From assembly GCA_000514715.1 (NCBI GenBank), contig KI911459.1, forward strand, positions 419,391 through 483,390: a DNA stretch of 64,000 nucleotides. The letters run 5' to 3'. The first letter of the stretch is position 1, and every line of letters starts with the position of its first letter. The notes below the pieces were generated by a model, which saw only the letters and a list, made by a program, of their open reading frames with translations, did no database searches and was not told where the DNA came from. A program made the position numbers and the translations under genes. Positions 22,737 to 31,303 of this stretch are shown here, in pieces. The stretch comes from Streptomyces sp. CNH099 (GTDB taxonomy: Bacteria > Actinomycetota > Actinomycetes > Streptomycetales > Streptomycetaceae).

Positions 22737-23702
22737 GTGCCCGACAACCGACCGCAGGACGGTCCACCGCAGACCGCCGCACGACGGACCGCCCCACCGC
22801 GGGCCGCCCCACCGCGGGCCGCCGCACCGCCCGGCACTGCACCGCAGGACGCCCCGCCCCCCGCCCACCTCGTCTCCCGCCTCCGCGCCGCCGGCTGCGT
22901 CTTCGCCGAGGACGAGGCCCGCCTCCTCCTCGCCGCCGCTTCGGGACCGGCCGAGCTGGACCGGCTCACGGACCGCCGCGTCGCCGGCCGGCCGCTGGAG
23001 CAGGTGCTCGGCCGGGCCGAGTTCTGCGGGCTGCAGATCGCGGTGGAGCCGGGCGTGTTCGTCCCGCGCAGGCGGAGCGAGTTCCTGGTCCGCGAGGCCG
23101 CCGCGGCGGCCCGGGCGGCCGGCGCAGCCGCCGCGGCCGCGACCGCCCGCCGCCCCGTCGTCCTCGACCTGTGCTGCGGCTCCGGCGCCGTCGGCGCCGC
23201 GGTCGCCGCCGCCGTACCGGCCGCCGAGCTGTACGCCGCCGACGTCGACCCCGCGGCGGTCCGCTGCGCCCGGCGCAACGTCGAGCCGGCCGGCGGCGCG
23301 GTCTACGAGGGCGACCTGTACGCCGCGCTGCCCGCCGCACTCCGCGGCCGCGTGGACGTACTCGTCGCCAACGCCCCGTACGTGCCCACCGCCGAGATCC
23401 CGTTCCTGCCGCCGGAGGCCCGCGACCACGAGCCGCTGACCGCGCTCGACGGCGGCGCCGACGGGCTCGGCGTCCAGCGCCGCGTGATCGCGGAGGCCCC
23501 GCGGTGGCTGTCGCCCGGCGGGGTGCTGCTGGTGGAGACGAGCGCCCGCCAGGAGCCCGGCACCCGCGCGGCGGTCGCCGCCGCCGGGCTGACGGCGCAC
23601 ACCGCGACGTGCCCGGACCTGGCGGCGACGGTCGTCACCGGACGCGGCGGCCGCACCCCGCACCCGCCCGCCGCGCGCGCCTCCGCACCCGGTGCTGCAT
23701 GA
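22737..23702 (+). CDS. PrmC/HemK-related SAM methyltransferase
   Basis: A 321-residue protein. Residues 1-50 are a low-complexity Ala/Pro/Arg extension encoded by imperfect short DNA repeats. VLDLCCGSGAVGAAVA is the SAM-binding motif I. VLVANAPYVPTAEI replaces the NPPY of true glutamine methyltransferases with NAPY, as in the actinobacterial PrmC-related family. EPGVFVPRRRSEFLV and GADGLGVQRRVIAEAP also match that family. The last codons (APGAA and stop) lie inside one copy of a 25-bp direct repeat, so its C-terminus may have been reshaped by a recombination event. Confidence 0.85.
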   Translation: MPDNRPQDGPPQTAARRTAPPRAAPPRAAAPPGTAPQDAPPPAHLVSRLRAAGCVFAEDEARLLLAAASGPAELDRLTDRRVAGRPLEQVLGRAEFCGLQIAVEPGVFVPRRRSEFLVREAAAAARAAGAAAAAATARRPVVLDLCCGSGAVGAAVAAAVPAAELYAADVDPAAVRCARRNVEPAGGAVYEGDLYAALPAALRGRVDVLVANAPYVPTAEIPFLPPEARDHEPLTALDGGADGLGVQRRVIAEAPRWLSPGGVLLVETSARQEPGTRAAVAAAGLTAHTATCPDLAATVVTGRGGRTPHPPAARASAPGAA

Positions 23703-23707
23703 CGCGG
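23683..23707. repeat. 25-bp direct repeat, left copy
   Basis: It is identical to 25252-25276 over all 25 bases, starting CCGCACCCGG and ending ATGACGCGG. The left copy contains the methyltransferase stop codon. Read on the minus strand it encodes the same VMQHRVR tail as the DUF4185 remnant at the right copy. The pair bounds the ester-cyclase/LysR module. Confidence 0.9.
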
Positions 23708-23750
23708 CAGCGCCGCCTGCGTCCGGAAGCGCTGGCACCCTGGGCGGCGT

Positions 23751-24176
23751 TCATGCCAGGGCGCCCGTCTGGCGCAGCAGGGTCAGGGCGTCGGCGACGG
23801 CCCAGTGTTCGGCCAGTTGCCCGTCCCGGTAGCGGACCAGGTCCATCACGCGGAACCCGACCTGGTTGCCCGACGGGGCGACGTCGAACCACGGGCCGGT
23901 GTGCCTGCCGCGGAACACCTTGTGGGTGGCCACGAGATCCCCGTCGCCCACACAGTGCAGGATGTCCACGGTGAGATCGGAGAAAGCCGCGTGCATCGCG
24001 GCCATGGTGGCTCGGACCCCTTCCCGGTCGGCTGCCTGCCCCGGTTCGGTCGTGTGGTTGCGGTAGTCGGGATGCACGAGCGTGTCGATCAGTTCGAGCC
24101 GCCCTCCGTGCTGCACCTGCTCGACGAAGAACCGCATACGGTCCACGCTGGACGGCGACTCGCCGGTGTCTGTCAT
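23751..24176 (-). CDS. SnoaL-like/ester-cyclase family protein
   Basis: A 141-residue alpha+beta-barrel (NTF2-like) protein. RMRFFVEQVQHGGRLELIDTLVHPDYRNH, split by usual positions, and LVATHKVFRGRHTGPWFDVAPSG ... RVMDLVRYRDGQLAEHWAVAD are hallmarks of predicted ester cyclases and SnoaL-like proteins. The ATG at 24176 is divergent from the LysR gene across a 70-bp gap with a LysR-type palindrome, so it is probably the regulator's target. Its substrate cannot be read from the sequence. Confidence 0.87.
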   Translation of the reverse strand: MTDTGESPSSVDRMRFFVEQVQHGGRLELIDTLVHPDYRNHTTEPGQAADREGVRATMAAMHAAFSDLTVDILHCVGDGDLVATHKVFRGRHTGPWFDVAPSGNQVGFRVMDLVRYRDGQLAEHWAVADALTLLRQTGALA

Positions 24177-24231
24177 GGCTCCAGTCCAGCAGCCGCCCGC
24201 CGGCGACACCAAGACCGATCGGAGCCCCCGG

Positions 24232-24250
24232 CCATACCCTGAGGGTATGG
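24232..24250. promoter_or_regulatory. LysR-type operator overlapping the LysR start codon
   Basis: CCATACCCTGAGGGTATGG is a perfect inverted repeat (eight-base arms, TGA centre). It contains the LysR-family T-N11-A core (T24235 to A24247). The regulator's ATG (24247-24249) is within the right arm, so binding would shut off its own expression while controlling the divergent ester cyclase. Confidence 0.7.
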
Positions 24251-25113
24251 ACTCCCGGGAGCTGGCCTACTTCGTCGCGGTGGCCGAGGAACGGAACTTC
24301 ACCCGGGCCGCAGCTCGGCTCGGTATCGCCCAACCTCCGCTGTCCCGGGCGATCCGCCGGCTGGAACGGCGGCTGGGCGTCCAACTGCTGGAGCGCACCA
24401 GCCGCCACGTAGCGCTCACCCGGGCCGGCGAGATCCTGCTGCGTGCGGGCCGTGAGGCGCTCACCGCCCTGGAGCGGGCGGAACACCTGGCCCGGCGCGC
24501 CGGGCGGGCGCCGCGGAAGCTGACGGTCGTGACGAAACCCGGCGGCGACGCCGGCCTGCTTGAACCTGTCCTGTCGCGGTTCGCCGCCCACCCCGACGCG
24601 ATCGACGTCGAGGTGACGGTCTGCGGCATCGGCCAGGAGAAGGCCCTGCTGCGTGACGGCGCCGCGGACGTCGCGTTCGTACGGCTGCCGCAGGCCGACC
24701 TGGGCGGCCTGGCCAGCGAGGAACTGCTGACCGAACGCGAACTCGTGGTGCTGGCGCCGGACCACCGGCTGGCCGGGAGCGCGTCGCTGCGCATGGCCGA
24801 CCTGGCAGGTGAGACCTTTCCGCGCTGGACCGCGGACGCGCCGGGCAGCGGACCCGTCATCACGGACACCGGCCAGGTGGCCGAGCTGATCGCTCTCGGC
24901 CGCATGGCCGCCGTCCTGCCCGAGTCGGTCGCACGTCACCTCGGCCGGGGCCTGGTCGCCGTACCCGTCGACGGCCGCCGGACGACCGTGCTCGCCGTCT
25001 GGCCCGAGGAGCGCCGCGACCGTGCCCTCGCCGCGTTCCTCCGCACGGCGGCCGAGGCCGCCGCGACGAGCCCGCCCCTCGACCCGCCGGCCACCGCGGT
25101 GCCGCCGAGGTGA
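24247..25113 (+). CDS. LysR-family transcriptional regulator
   Basis: A 288-residue regulator. Residues 1-60 hold the winged HTH (LAYFVAVAEERNFTRAAARLGIAQPPLSRAIRRLE), followed by the linker and a LysR substrate-binding domain (LTVVTKPGGDAGLLEPVL ... GIGQEKALLRDGAADVAFVRLP). The ATG lies within a palindromic operator and has no ribosome site, so the message may be leaderless. It is divergent from the ester-cyclase gene, and both lie between identical 25-bp repeats. Confidence 0.92.
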   Translation: MDSRELAYFVAVAEERNFTRAAARLGIAQPPLSRAIRRLERRLGVQLLERTSRHVALTRAGEILLRAGREALTALERAEHLARRAGRAPRKLTVVTKPGGDAGLLEPVLSRFAAHPDAIDVEVTVCGIGQEKALLRDGAADVAFVRLPQADLGGLASEELLTERELVVLAPDHRLAGSASLRMADLAGETFPRWTADAPGSGPVITDTGQVAELIALGRMAAVLPESVARHLGRGLVAVPVDGRRTTVLAVWPEERRDRALAAFLRTAAEAAATSPPLDPPATAVPPR

Positions 25114-25239
25114 GGGTCCGCGAAGGACGGCGCGTTGCCGAAGCGCGGGCGGAGGTCGTGTCGCCCGCCGGCGGCCGGTGCCGGCGCGGGAGCGCCGTGG
25201 GCAGGCACGGGCCGCCGGCTGCCGCGTCGTGAGCCCCGG

Positions 25240-25475
25240 TCAGGCGAACCCCCGCACCCGGTGCTGCATGACGCGGTAAGGCCAGCCCTCGGCGGTGTTC
25301 CACTGGCTCACCGCGAGGTGCAGGTTGTCCGGCGTCGAGCCGGGGATGACGTAGCCGCCGTAGAGCTGCGCCACGTGGGAGTCGTCCTGGTCGCCCCACT
25401 CGCCGCCCCAGACCAGCGTCCGGCGGTGCGCCTCGTACAGGTTGGGCAACGTCGTGCTCGTACGCCCACGGCTGC
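25240..25475 (-). pseudogene. C-terminal remnant of a DUF4185-type secreted protein
   Basis: About 78 residues remain. The readable part includes PNLYEAHRRTLVWGGEWG, QLYGGYVIPGSTPDNLHLAV and SQWNTAEGWPYRVMQHRVRG before a TGA. These phrases resemble the end of DUF4185 proteins (extracellular, glycosidase-like). No upstream catalytic part or start region exists before the neighbouring regulator gene, so this is a truncated gene. Its last codons lie in the right copy of the 25-bp direct repeat. The family assignment is from memory of the motif and should be checked. Confidence 0.6.
25252..25276. repeat. 25-bp direct repeat, right copy
   Basis: This copy is identical to 23683-23707 and lies within the 3' end of the DUF4185 remnant. 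The distance between corresponding bases of the two copies is 1,569 bp. Confidence 0.9.
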
Positions 25476-25531
25476 CGCGCCGCGGCGCCGCCGGCCGCGG
25501 CACCGGCCGCCCCCCGGCGCCCGCCGCCGCC

Positions 25532-26506
25532 TCACCCGGCCCGCTGCGCCGCCACCAGCACCTCGCCCGCCGCCGTGCGGTAGTAGAGCACCGACCGGCC
25601 CGCCCGCCTGCGCACCACCAACCGGGCGTCGAGCAGCACCCTCAGATGCCGCCCCACCGAGCCCAGGCCCTGCCCGGTGAGGGCCACCAGCTGCGTGGTG
25701 CTCTTCGGGGTGTCGAGCAGGGCGAGGACCCTCGCGCGGGCCGGGCCGAGCAGGCGGCCCAGCGACTCCGGCGGCGCGGCGGAGCCGGTCTCGGCGAGCA
25801 CGCCGGCGCAGGGGTAGACGAGCGCGTAGCGCTGCTGCGGGAGATGCCAGGAGACCCAGCCGGTGCGCGGCACGACCGGTACGAACAGCAGCCGGGCGCC
25901 GGAGACGTCCCGCGGCGGGTAGTCGCGCACGTTGATCTGCAGCCGGCTCGCGCCCAGCCACCGCGTTCCCGGCCGCAGCGTGTCCAGCGCGGACGCCCAG
26001 CCGCCCTGCCCCACCTGCGCGGTGCGCGCGACGATGTCCGCCTCGATGACGCGCCGGCGCCGCGGCCAGTCCGGGAGCACGGTCTCCCGCCACACCCACG
26101 CCAGCAACTCCGCGGCCAGGTGCGGCAGGTCGTCCCGGCGCAGCCGCTCGGGCAGCCGGCCGCCGAGGCTCACGGCGACGTCGGCGCGGGCGGCGTCCGC
26201 GGGCGTGGCCCGTACCGCCCGCAGTTCCTCCTCGAACGACACCCCGGGGGCGCCCGTGGGCGTCGGGGTGAGGAAGTCCGCGTTCCACGGCCGCAGCAGC
26301 CCCGCCGCGACCAGCTCGCCGGCCACGGGGTCGGCGGCGAGCCGCGCGCGGTAGGCCGGCAGGTGCGCGTCGAGCCACGCGCGTTCGCCGGGGTGCCCGG
26401 CCGCGCCCCGCGCCAGCGTCTTCAGGCAGGCGAGGGCTTCGGCGTACGGCGAGACGACGAACCGGCTGTCCGCCAGCGTGTCCGCGTCGACCTGCCACCA
26501 CCCCAT
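25532..26506 (-). CDS. Regulator with C-terminal ArsR-type winged helix
   Basis: A 324-residue protein starting MGWWQVDADTLADSRFVV, with GGGAGG nine bases before the ATG. The first 240 residues are an uncharacterised sensor-like region of the DUF5937 kind. Residues 250-320 form a winged helix (LGRLLGPARARVLALLDTPKSTTQLVALTGQGLGSVGRHLRVLLDARLVVRRRAGRSVLYY, quoted in parts) typical of ArsR-like repressors. It is divergent from an MFS exporter gene, with an inverted repeat over its own ribosome site. It probably represses itself and the exporter. Confidence 0.8.
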   Translation of the reverse strand: MGWWQVDADTLADSRFVVSPYAEALACLKTLARGAAGHPGERAWLDAHLPAYRARLAADPVAGELVAAGLLRPWNADFLTPTPTGAPGVSFEEELRAVRATPADAARADVAVSLGGRLPERLRRDDLPHLAAELLAWVWRETVLPDWPRRRRVIEADIVARTAQVGQGGWASALDTLRPGTRWLGASRLQINVRDYPPRDVSGARLLFVPVVPRTGWVSWHLPQQRYALVYPCAGVLAETGSAAPPESLGRLLGPARARVLALLDTPKSTTQLVALTGQGLGSVGRHLRVLLDARLVVRRRAGRSVLYYRTAAGEVLVAAQRAG

Positions 26507-26509
26507 TGC

Positions 26510-26527
26510 TTTCGCCTCCCGGCGAAA
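26510..26527. promoter_or_regulatory. Inverted repeat between regulator and MFS gene
   Basis: TTTCGCC-TCCC-GGCGAAA forms a perfect 7-bp-arm repeat. It covers the ribosome-binding site of the minus-strand regulator and lies 40 bases upstream of the MFS start, the expected place for an autoregulatory operator. Confidence 0.55.
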
Positions 26528-26567
26528 CTCTAACCGCGCCGCGGCCGCCTCCCGCAGGCTGCCCGGC

Positions 26568-27836
26568 ATGCGCACGTACCGCGAACTGTTCCGCACCCCG
26601 GAGTTCACGCCCCTCTTCGCCGCCTCCTCCCTCCAGATCGCCGGGCTGACGATCAGCGGCCTGGCCCTCGGTACGCACATCTACGAGGAGACCGGCTCCC
26701 CGCTGCTGTCCGCCCTCGCCATGTTCGGCCCCTCGCTGGCCCAGGTGCTCGGCGCGACCCTGCTGCTCTCCGCCGCCGACCGGCTGCCGCCGCGCGCCGC
26801 GATGGCCGCGCTCGCCCTCGTCTACGCGGCCGCGACCGCCGCACAGGCCACCCCGGGCATGCCGGTGTGGGGCGCGTTCGCCATCCTGCTCTGCCTCGGG
26901 CTGCTCGCCTCGGTCGGCGGCGGGGTGCGGTACGGGCTGCTCAACGAGATCCTGCCGCGCGACGGCTACCTGCTCGGCAGGTCGGTGGTCAACATGTCCG
27001 CCGGCGCCATGCAGATCACCGGCTTCGCCGTCGGCGGCGTGCTGGTGAGCACCCTGTCCCCGCGCGGCGCGCTCCTCGTCGCCGCCGGGGCGTTCCTCGT
27101 CGGCGCCGCCGTCGCCCGCGCCGGGCTCGGCGCCCGGGCGCCGCGGCTGGCCGGCCGGCCCTCGGTCGCGGAGACCTGGCGGGTCAACGCGCTGCTCTGG
27201 TCCTCGCGGCACCGCCGCGCCCTCTACCTGGCGCTGTGGCTGCCCAACGGCCTCGTCGTCGGCGCCGAGTCGCAGTTCGTGCCGTACGACCCGGGCCGCG
27301 CCGGCCTGCTGCTCGCCCTCGCCGCGCTGGGCATGCTCGCGGGCGACGTGCTGGCGGGCCGGTTCGTGCCGGCCCGGTGGCGGGCCCGGCTCGGGGTGCC
27401 GCTGCTGATGCTGCTGGCCGTGCCGTACCTGGTCTTCGTGCTGCGGCCGCCGACCGCGGTCGCCGCGGTCGCCGTCACCGTCGCCTCGGCCGGGTTCGCC
27501 GCCAGCCTCGTCCAGCAGGAACGGCTCATGGCGCACACCCCGGACGAGCTGAGCGGCCAGGCCCTCGGGCTGCACACCGCCGGCATGCTCACGATGCAGG
27601 GCGTGGCCGCCGCCCTCGCCGGCGGGGTCGCGGAGCTGACCTCGCCGGCGACGGCGATGACCGCGATGGGGGCGGCGTCGGCCGCCGTCACGCTCGCCCT
27701 GGCGCCGGGCCTGCGCGCCGCCACGGCGGCGGCCCCGGCCCCCACGGCGGCCCCGGCCCCGCACCCGCCCGGTGGCGGAGGCGGGCGGCGGGACCGGGAG
27801 CCGGAGGCCAGGCCCCGGGCGCCCCGGGCCGGGTGA
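26568..27836 (+). CDS. MFS transporter
   Basis: A 422-residue membrane protein beginning MRTYRELFRTPEFTPLFAASS, a common opening of actinobacterial 12-helix MFS exporters. Repeated hydrophobic segments alternate with short loops (for example FAILLCLGLLASVGGGVRYG, VAAVAVTVASAGFAASL). The C-terminal 35 residues are a polar Ala/Pro/Arg tail. The family exports small molecules or drugs. Divergence from the ArsR-like regulator suggests substrate-induced expression. The start was chosen at the ATG where homology begins. Confidence 0.85.
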   Translation: MRTYRELFRTPEFTPLFAASSLQIAGLTISGLALGTHIYEETGSPLLSALAMFGPSLAQVLGATLLLSAADRLPPRAAMAALALVYAAATAAQATPGMPVWGAFAILLCLGLLASVGGGVRYGLLNEILPRDGYLLGRSVVNMSAGAMQITGFAVGGVLVSTLSPRGALLVAAGAFLVGAAVARAGLGARAPRLAGRPSVAETWRVNALLWSSRHRRALYLALWLPNGLVVGAESQFVPYDPGRAGLLLALAALGMLAGDVLAGRFVPARWRARLGVPLLMLLAVPYLVFVLRPPTAVAAVAVTVASAGFAASLVQQERLMAHTPDELSGQALGLHTAGMLTMQGVAAALAGGVAELTSPATAMTAMGAASAAVTLALAPGLRAATAAAPAPTAAPAPHPPGGGGGRRDREPEARPRAPRAG

Positions 27837-28056
27837 CGGTGGCGACCGCGCCCGCCGGCAGCTCGTACGTCAGCGACGCGCCGGGCGCCGGCCAGCCTGC
27901 CGTCGAGGACGCGCAGGAAGTCGGGCGGCTCCTTCGGTGCGGGGGTGTGGATGAACCGCGGAAGTCGGTGACCGCCCGGGCGCGCCGTCGTGGTGGGGGG
28001 AGGGGCAAGGTCGCGGCGGCGGGCCCGGGCGGAGCGTGGTGCGGTGGGCGTACGGG
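27837..28056. other. Intergenic, possible coding debris
   Basis: This 220-bp region lies between the convergent MFS and GH1 genes. On the minus strand a short open stretch includes SLTYELPAGAVATVTRPG, which resembles the tail of some secreted glycosidases. It has no start and no other conserved part. I treat it as unexplained, possibly decayed, sequence. Confidence 0.2.
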
Positions 28057-29418
<1,362 letters not shown>

Positions 29419-29438
29419 GGGGGTCCTTTCGGGCGGGG

Positions 29439-30293
29439 TCACTTGACGGCTCCGGCGGTCAGCCCGGCGACGAGGTAGCGCTGGAGCAGCAGGAAGCCGG
29501 CGACGACGGGGAGGCTGACGACGAGGGAGGCGGCCATGACCTGGTTCCAGTACACCTCGGTCCGGGTGGCGTAGCCCTGCAGCCCGACGGAGAGGGTCCG
29601 GGTGACGTCGTTGGTCATGACCGAGGCGAAGAGCACCTCGCCCCAGGCGGTCATGAAGGAGTAGATGGCGACGGCGACGATCCCGGGGACCGCGGCCGGC
29701 ACCACGACGCGGAAGAGCGCCTTCAGCGGCCCGCAGCCGTCGACGAGCGCCGCCTCGTCCAGGTCGCGGGGGATGGAGTCGAGGTAGCCGACCAGCATCC
29801 AGATCGAGAAGGGCAGGGTGAAGGTCATGTACGTGAGGATCAGCCCGCCGCGGGAGCCGTAGAGGGCGATCCCGGTGGTGTTCCCGATGTTGACGAAGAT
29901 CAGGAACAGCGGCAGCAGGAAGAGGATGCCGGGGAACATCTGGGTGGACAGCACCGTGACCGTGAAGATCCGCCTGCCGCGGAAGCGGTAGCGGCTGACC
30001 GCGTACGCGGCGAAGACCGCGACGACGACCGAGCAGCCGGTCGCGGCGCCCGCCACGATCAGTGAGTTCAGGAAGTAGCGGGCCAGCGGCACCGTGTCCC
30101 AGATGTCGAGGTACGGCCGTACGGTCAGCCCGCTGGGGATCCACTGGAACGCCCCCGTCACGTCCTCCAGGGGCTTCAGCGAGCTGCTGAGCATCACGTA
30201 CACGGGGGTGACGGCGAAGGCCGTCAGCAGCGTGAGCACGATGCGCCGGGTCCAGACGAACGACCGCGGCGGCGCGGTGGGGGAGCTACGCAC
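29439..30293 (-). CDS. Sugar ABC transporter permease (MalG-like)
   Basis: A 284-residue membrane protein with about six helices. The EAA loop contacting the ATPase is EAALVDGCGPLKALFRVVVP. The opening LLTAFAVTPVYVMLSSSLK and the closing ASLVVSLPVVAGFLLLQRYLVAGLTAGAVK, in parts, are typical of CUT1-class MalG/CebG subunits. The GTG start overlaps the upstream permease stop by 8 bp. No ATPase gene is in the operon; in Streptomyces such systems share a general ATPase (MsiK) encoded elsewhere. Confidence 0.92.
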   Translation of the reverse strand: MRSSPTAPPRSFVWTRRIVLTLLTAFAVTPVYVMLSSSLKPLEDVTGAFQWIPSGLTVRPYLDIWDTVPLARYFLNSLIVAGAATGCSVVVAVFAAYAVSRYRFRGRRIFTVTVLSTQMFPGILFLLPLFLIFVNIGNTTGIALYGSRGGLILTYMTFTLPFSIWMLVGYLDSIPRDLDEAALVDGCGPLKALFRVVVPAAVPGIVAVAIYSFMTAWGEVLFASVMTNDVTRTLSVGLQGYATRTEVYWNQVMAASLVVSLPVVAGFLLLQRYLVAGLTAGAVK

Positions 30294-31293
30294 TGGCCGC
30301 CTTCCTTCCCCGGGAGGTGAGCAGCAGATAGCCGGCCGTGACGACCAGCAGGAAGAGCAGCAGCAGCACGGACATCGCCGAGCCGGCGCCGAAGTTCCAG
30401 GTGACGAAGGACGACTGGTAGATGTGGAGGGAGATGATGTCCGCCGACTCCGGCGCCGACTTGCCGAAGAGGATGTACGGCACGTTGAAGTCGTTGAAGG
30501 TCCACAGGAACAGCACGAGCACCAGCACCTGGTTGACCGGCCGCAGCGACGGCAGCGTGATCCGGCGGATCTGCTGCCAGATCCCGGCGCCGTCGATCGC
30601 GGAGGCCTCGTACACCTCCCGCGGGATGTTCTGCAGCGCGGCGGTGATCACGAGGAAGGCGAACGGCCAGGTGCGCCAGACCGAGACGACGACCAGCGAG
30701 ACGAACGCGTTGTCGCCGATCAGCCAGAACGTCGGCTGGCCCGTCAGCCCCAGCTGGTCGTGGAGCACGTGGTTCACCAGGCCGTTGTCCCGCTGGAGCA
30801 TGAACGACCAGGTGATGACGGCGGTGTAGACGGGCAGCGCGTACGGGGTGAGGAAGAGGGCGCGCAGCAGGCCGCGGCCGCGGAAGGGGTCCTGCATCAG
30901 GATCGCCGCGGTGACGCCGAGCAGCCACGACAGCCCGACCGCCAGCACCGTGAACGCGCAGGTGATGAGGAACGAGCGCAGCAGCGCCTCGCCCACGGGT
31001 GCGTCGAAGTCGACGGCGACCTCGAAGTTGTCCAGACCCGCCCAGGGCGCGGCACCCCAGTCGCGGATGTAGTGCTGGGTCAGCTCCTTGAAGCTCATCA
31101 CCACGCCGACGGCCATCGGCACCAGGTGGATCAGCAGCTCCAGCAGCAGGGCGGGCAGCAGCAGGAGGTACGGCAGGGCGCCGCGCCGTATGCGGCCGCG
31201 GCCGCGGCGGCGGTGCCCGCGGGCGGCGCCCCGGCCGGCGGGCGGCTTGCCGCCGGGGCCGGCCGGGGGCGTGTCGAGGGTGGTCGCGGTCAT
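30286..31293 (-). CDS. Sugar ABC transporter permease (MalF-like)
   Basis: A 335-residue CUT1 permease. A basic Gly/Arg/Pro N-terminal tail (1-38) precedes PYLLLLPALLLELLIHLVP. The EAA loop is EASAIDGAGIWQQIRRITLP. FNDFNVPYIL and the C-terminal TSRGRKAASA are usual. It follows the binding-protein gene by 10 bp and overlaps the second permease gene, forming one transcript running from 32617 down to 28057. Confidence 0.92.
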   Translation of the reverse strand: MTATTLDTPPAGPGGKPPAGRGAARGHRRRGRGRIRRGALPYLLLLPALLLELLIHLVPMAVGVVMSFKELTQHYIRDWGAAPWAGLDNFEVAVDFDAPVGEALLRSFLITCAFTVLAVGLSWLLGVTAAILMQDPFRGRGLLRALFLTPYALPVYTAVITWSFMLQRDNGLVNHVLHDQLGLTGQPTFWLIGDNAFVSLVVVSVWRTWPFAFLVITAALQNIPREVYEASAIDGAGIWQQIRRITLPSLRPVNQVLVLVLFLWTFNDFNVPYILFGKSAPESADIISLHIYQSSFVTWNFGAGSAMSVLLLLFLLVVTAGYLLLTSRGRKAASA

Positions 31294-31303
31294 CCGGGGC
31301 CGC

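Noticed and set aside
27688..28008. Minus-strand open frame after the MFS gene
   Set aside because: Mostly Pro/Arg/Gly translation with no start or ribosome site. A short glycosidase-like phrase is too little to call a gene.
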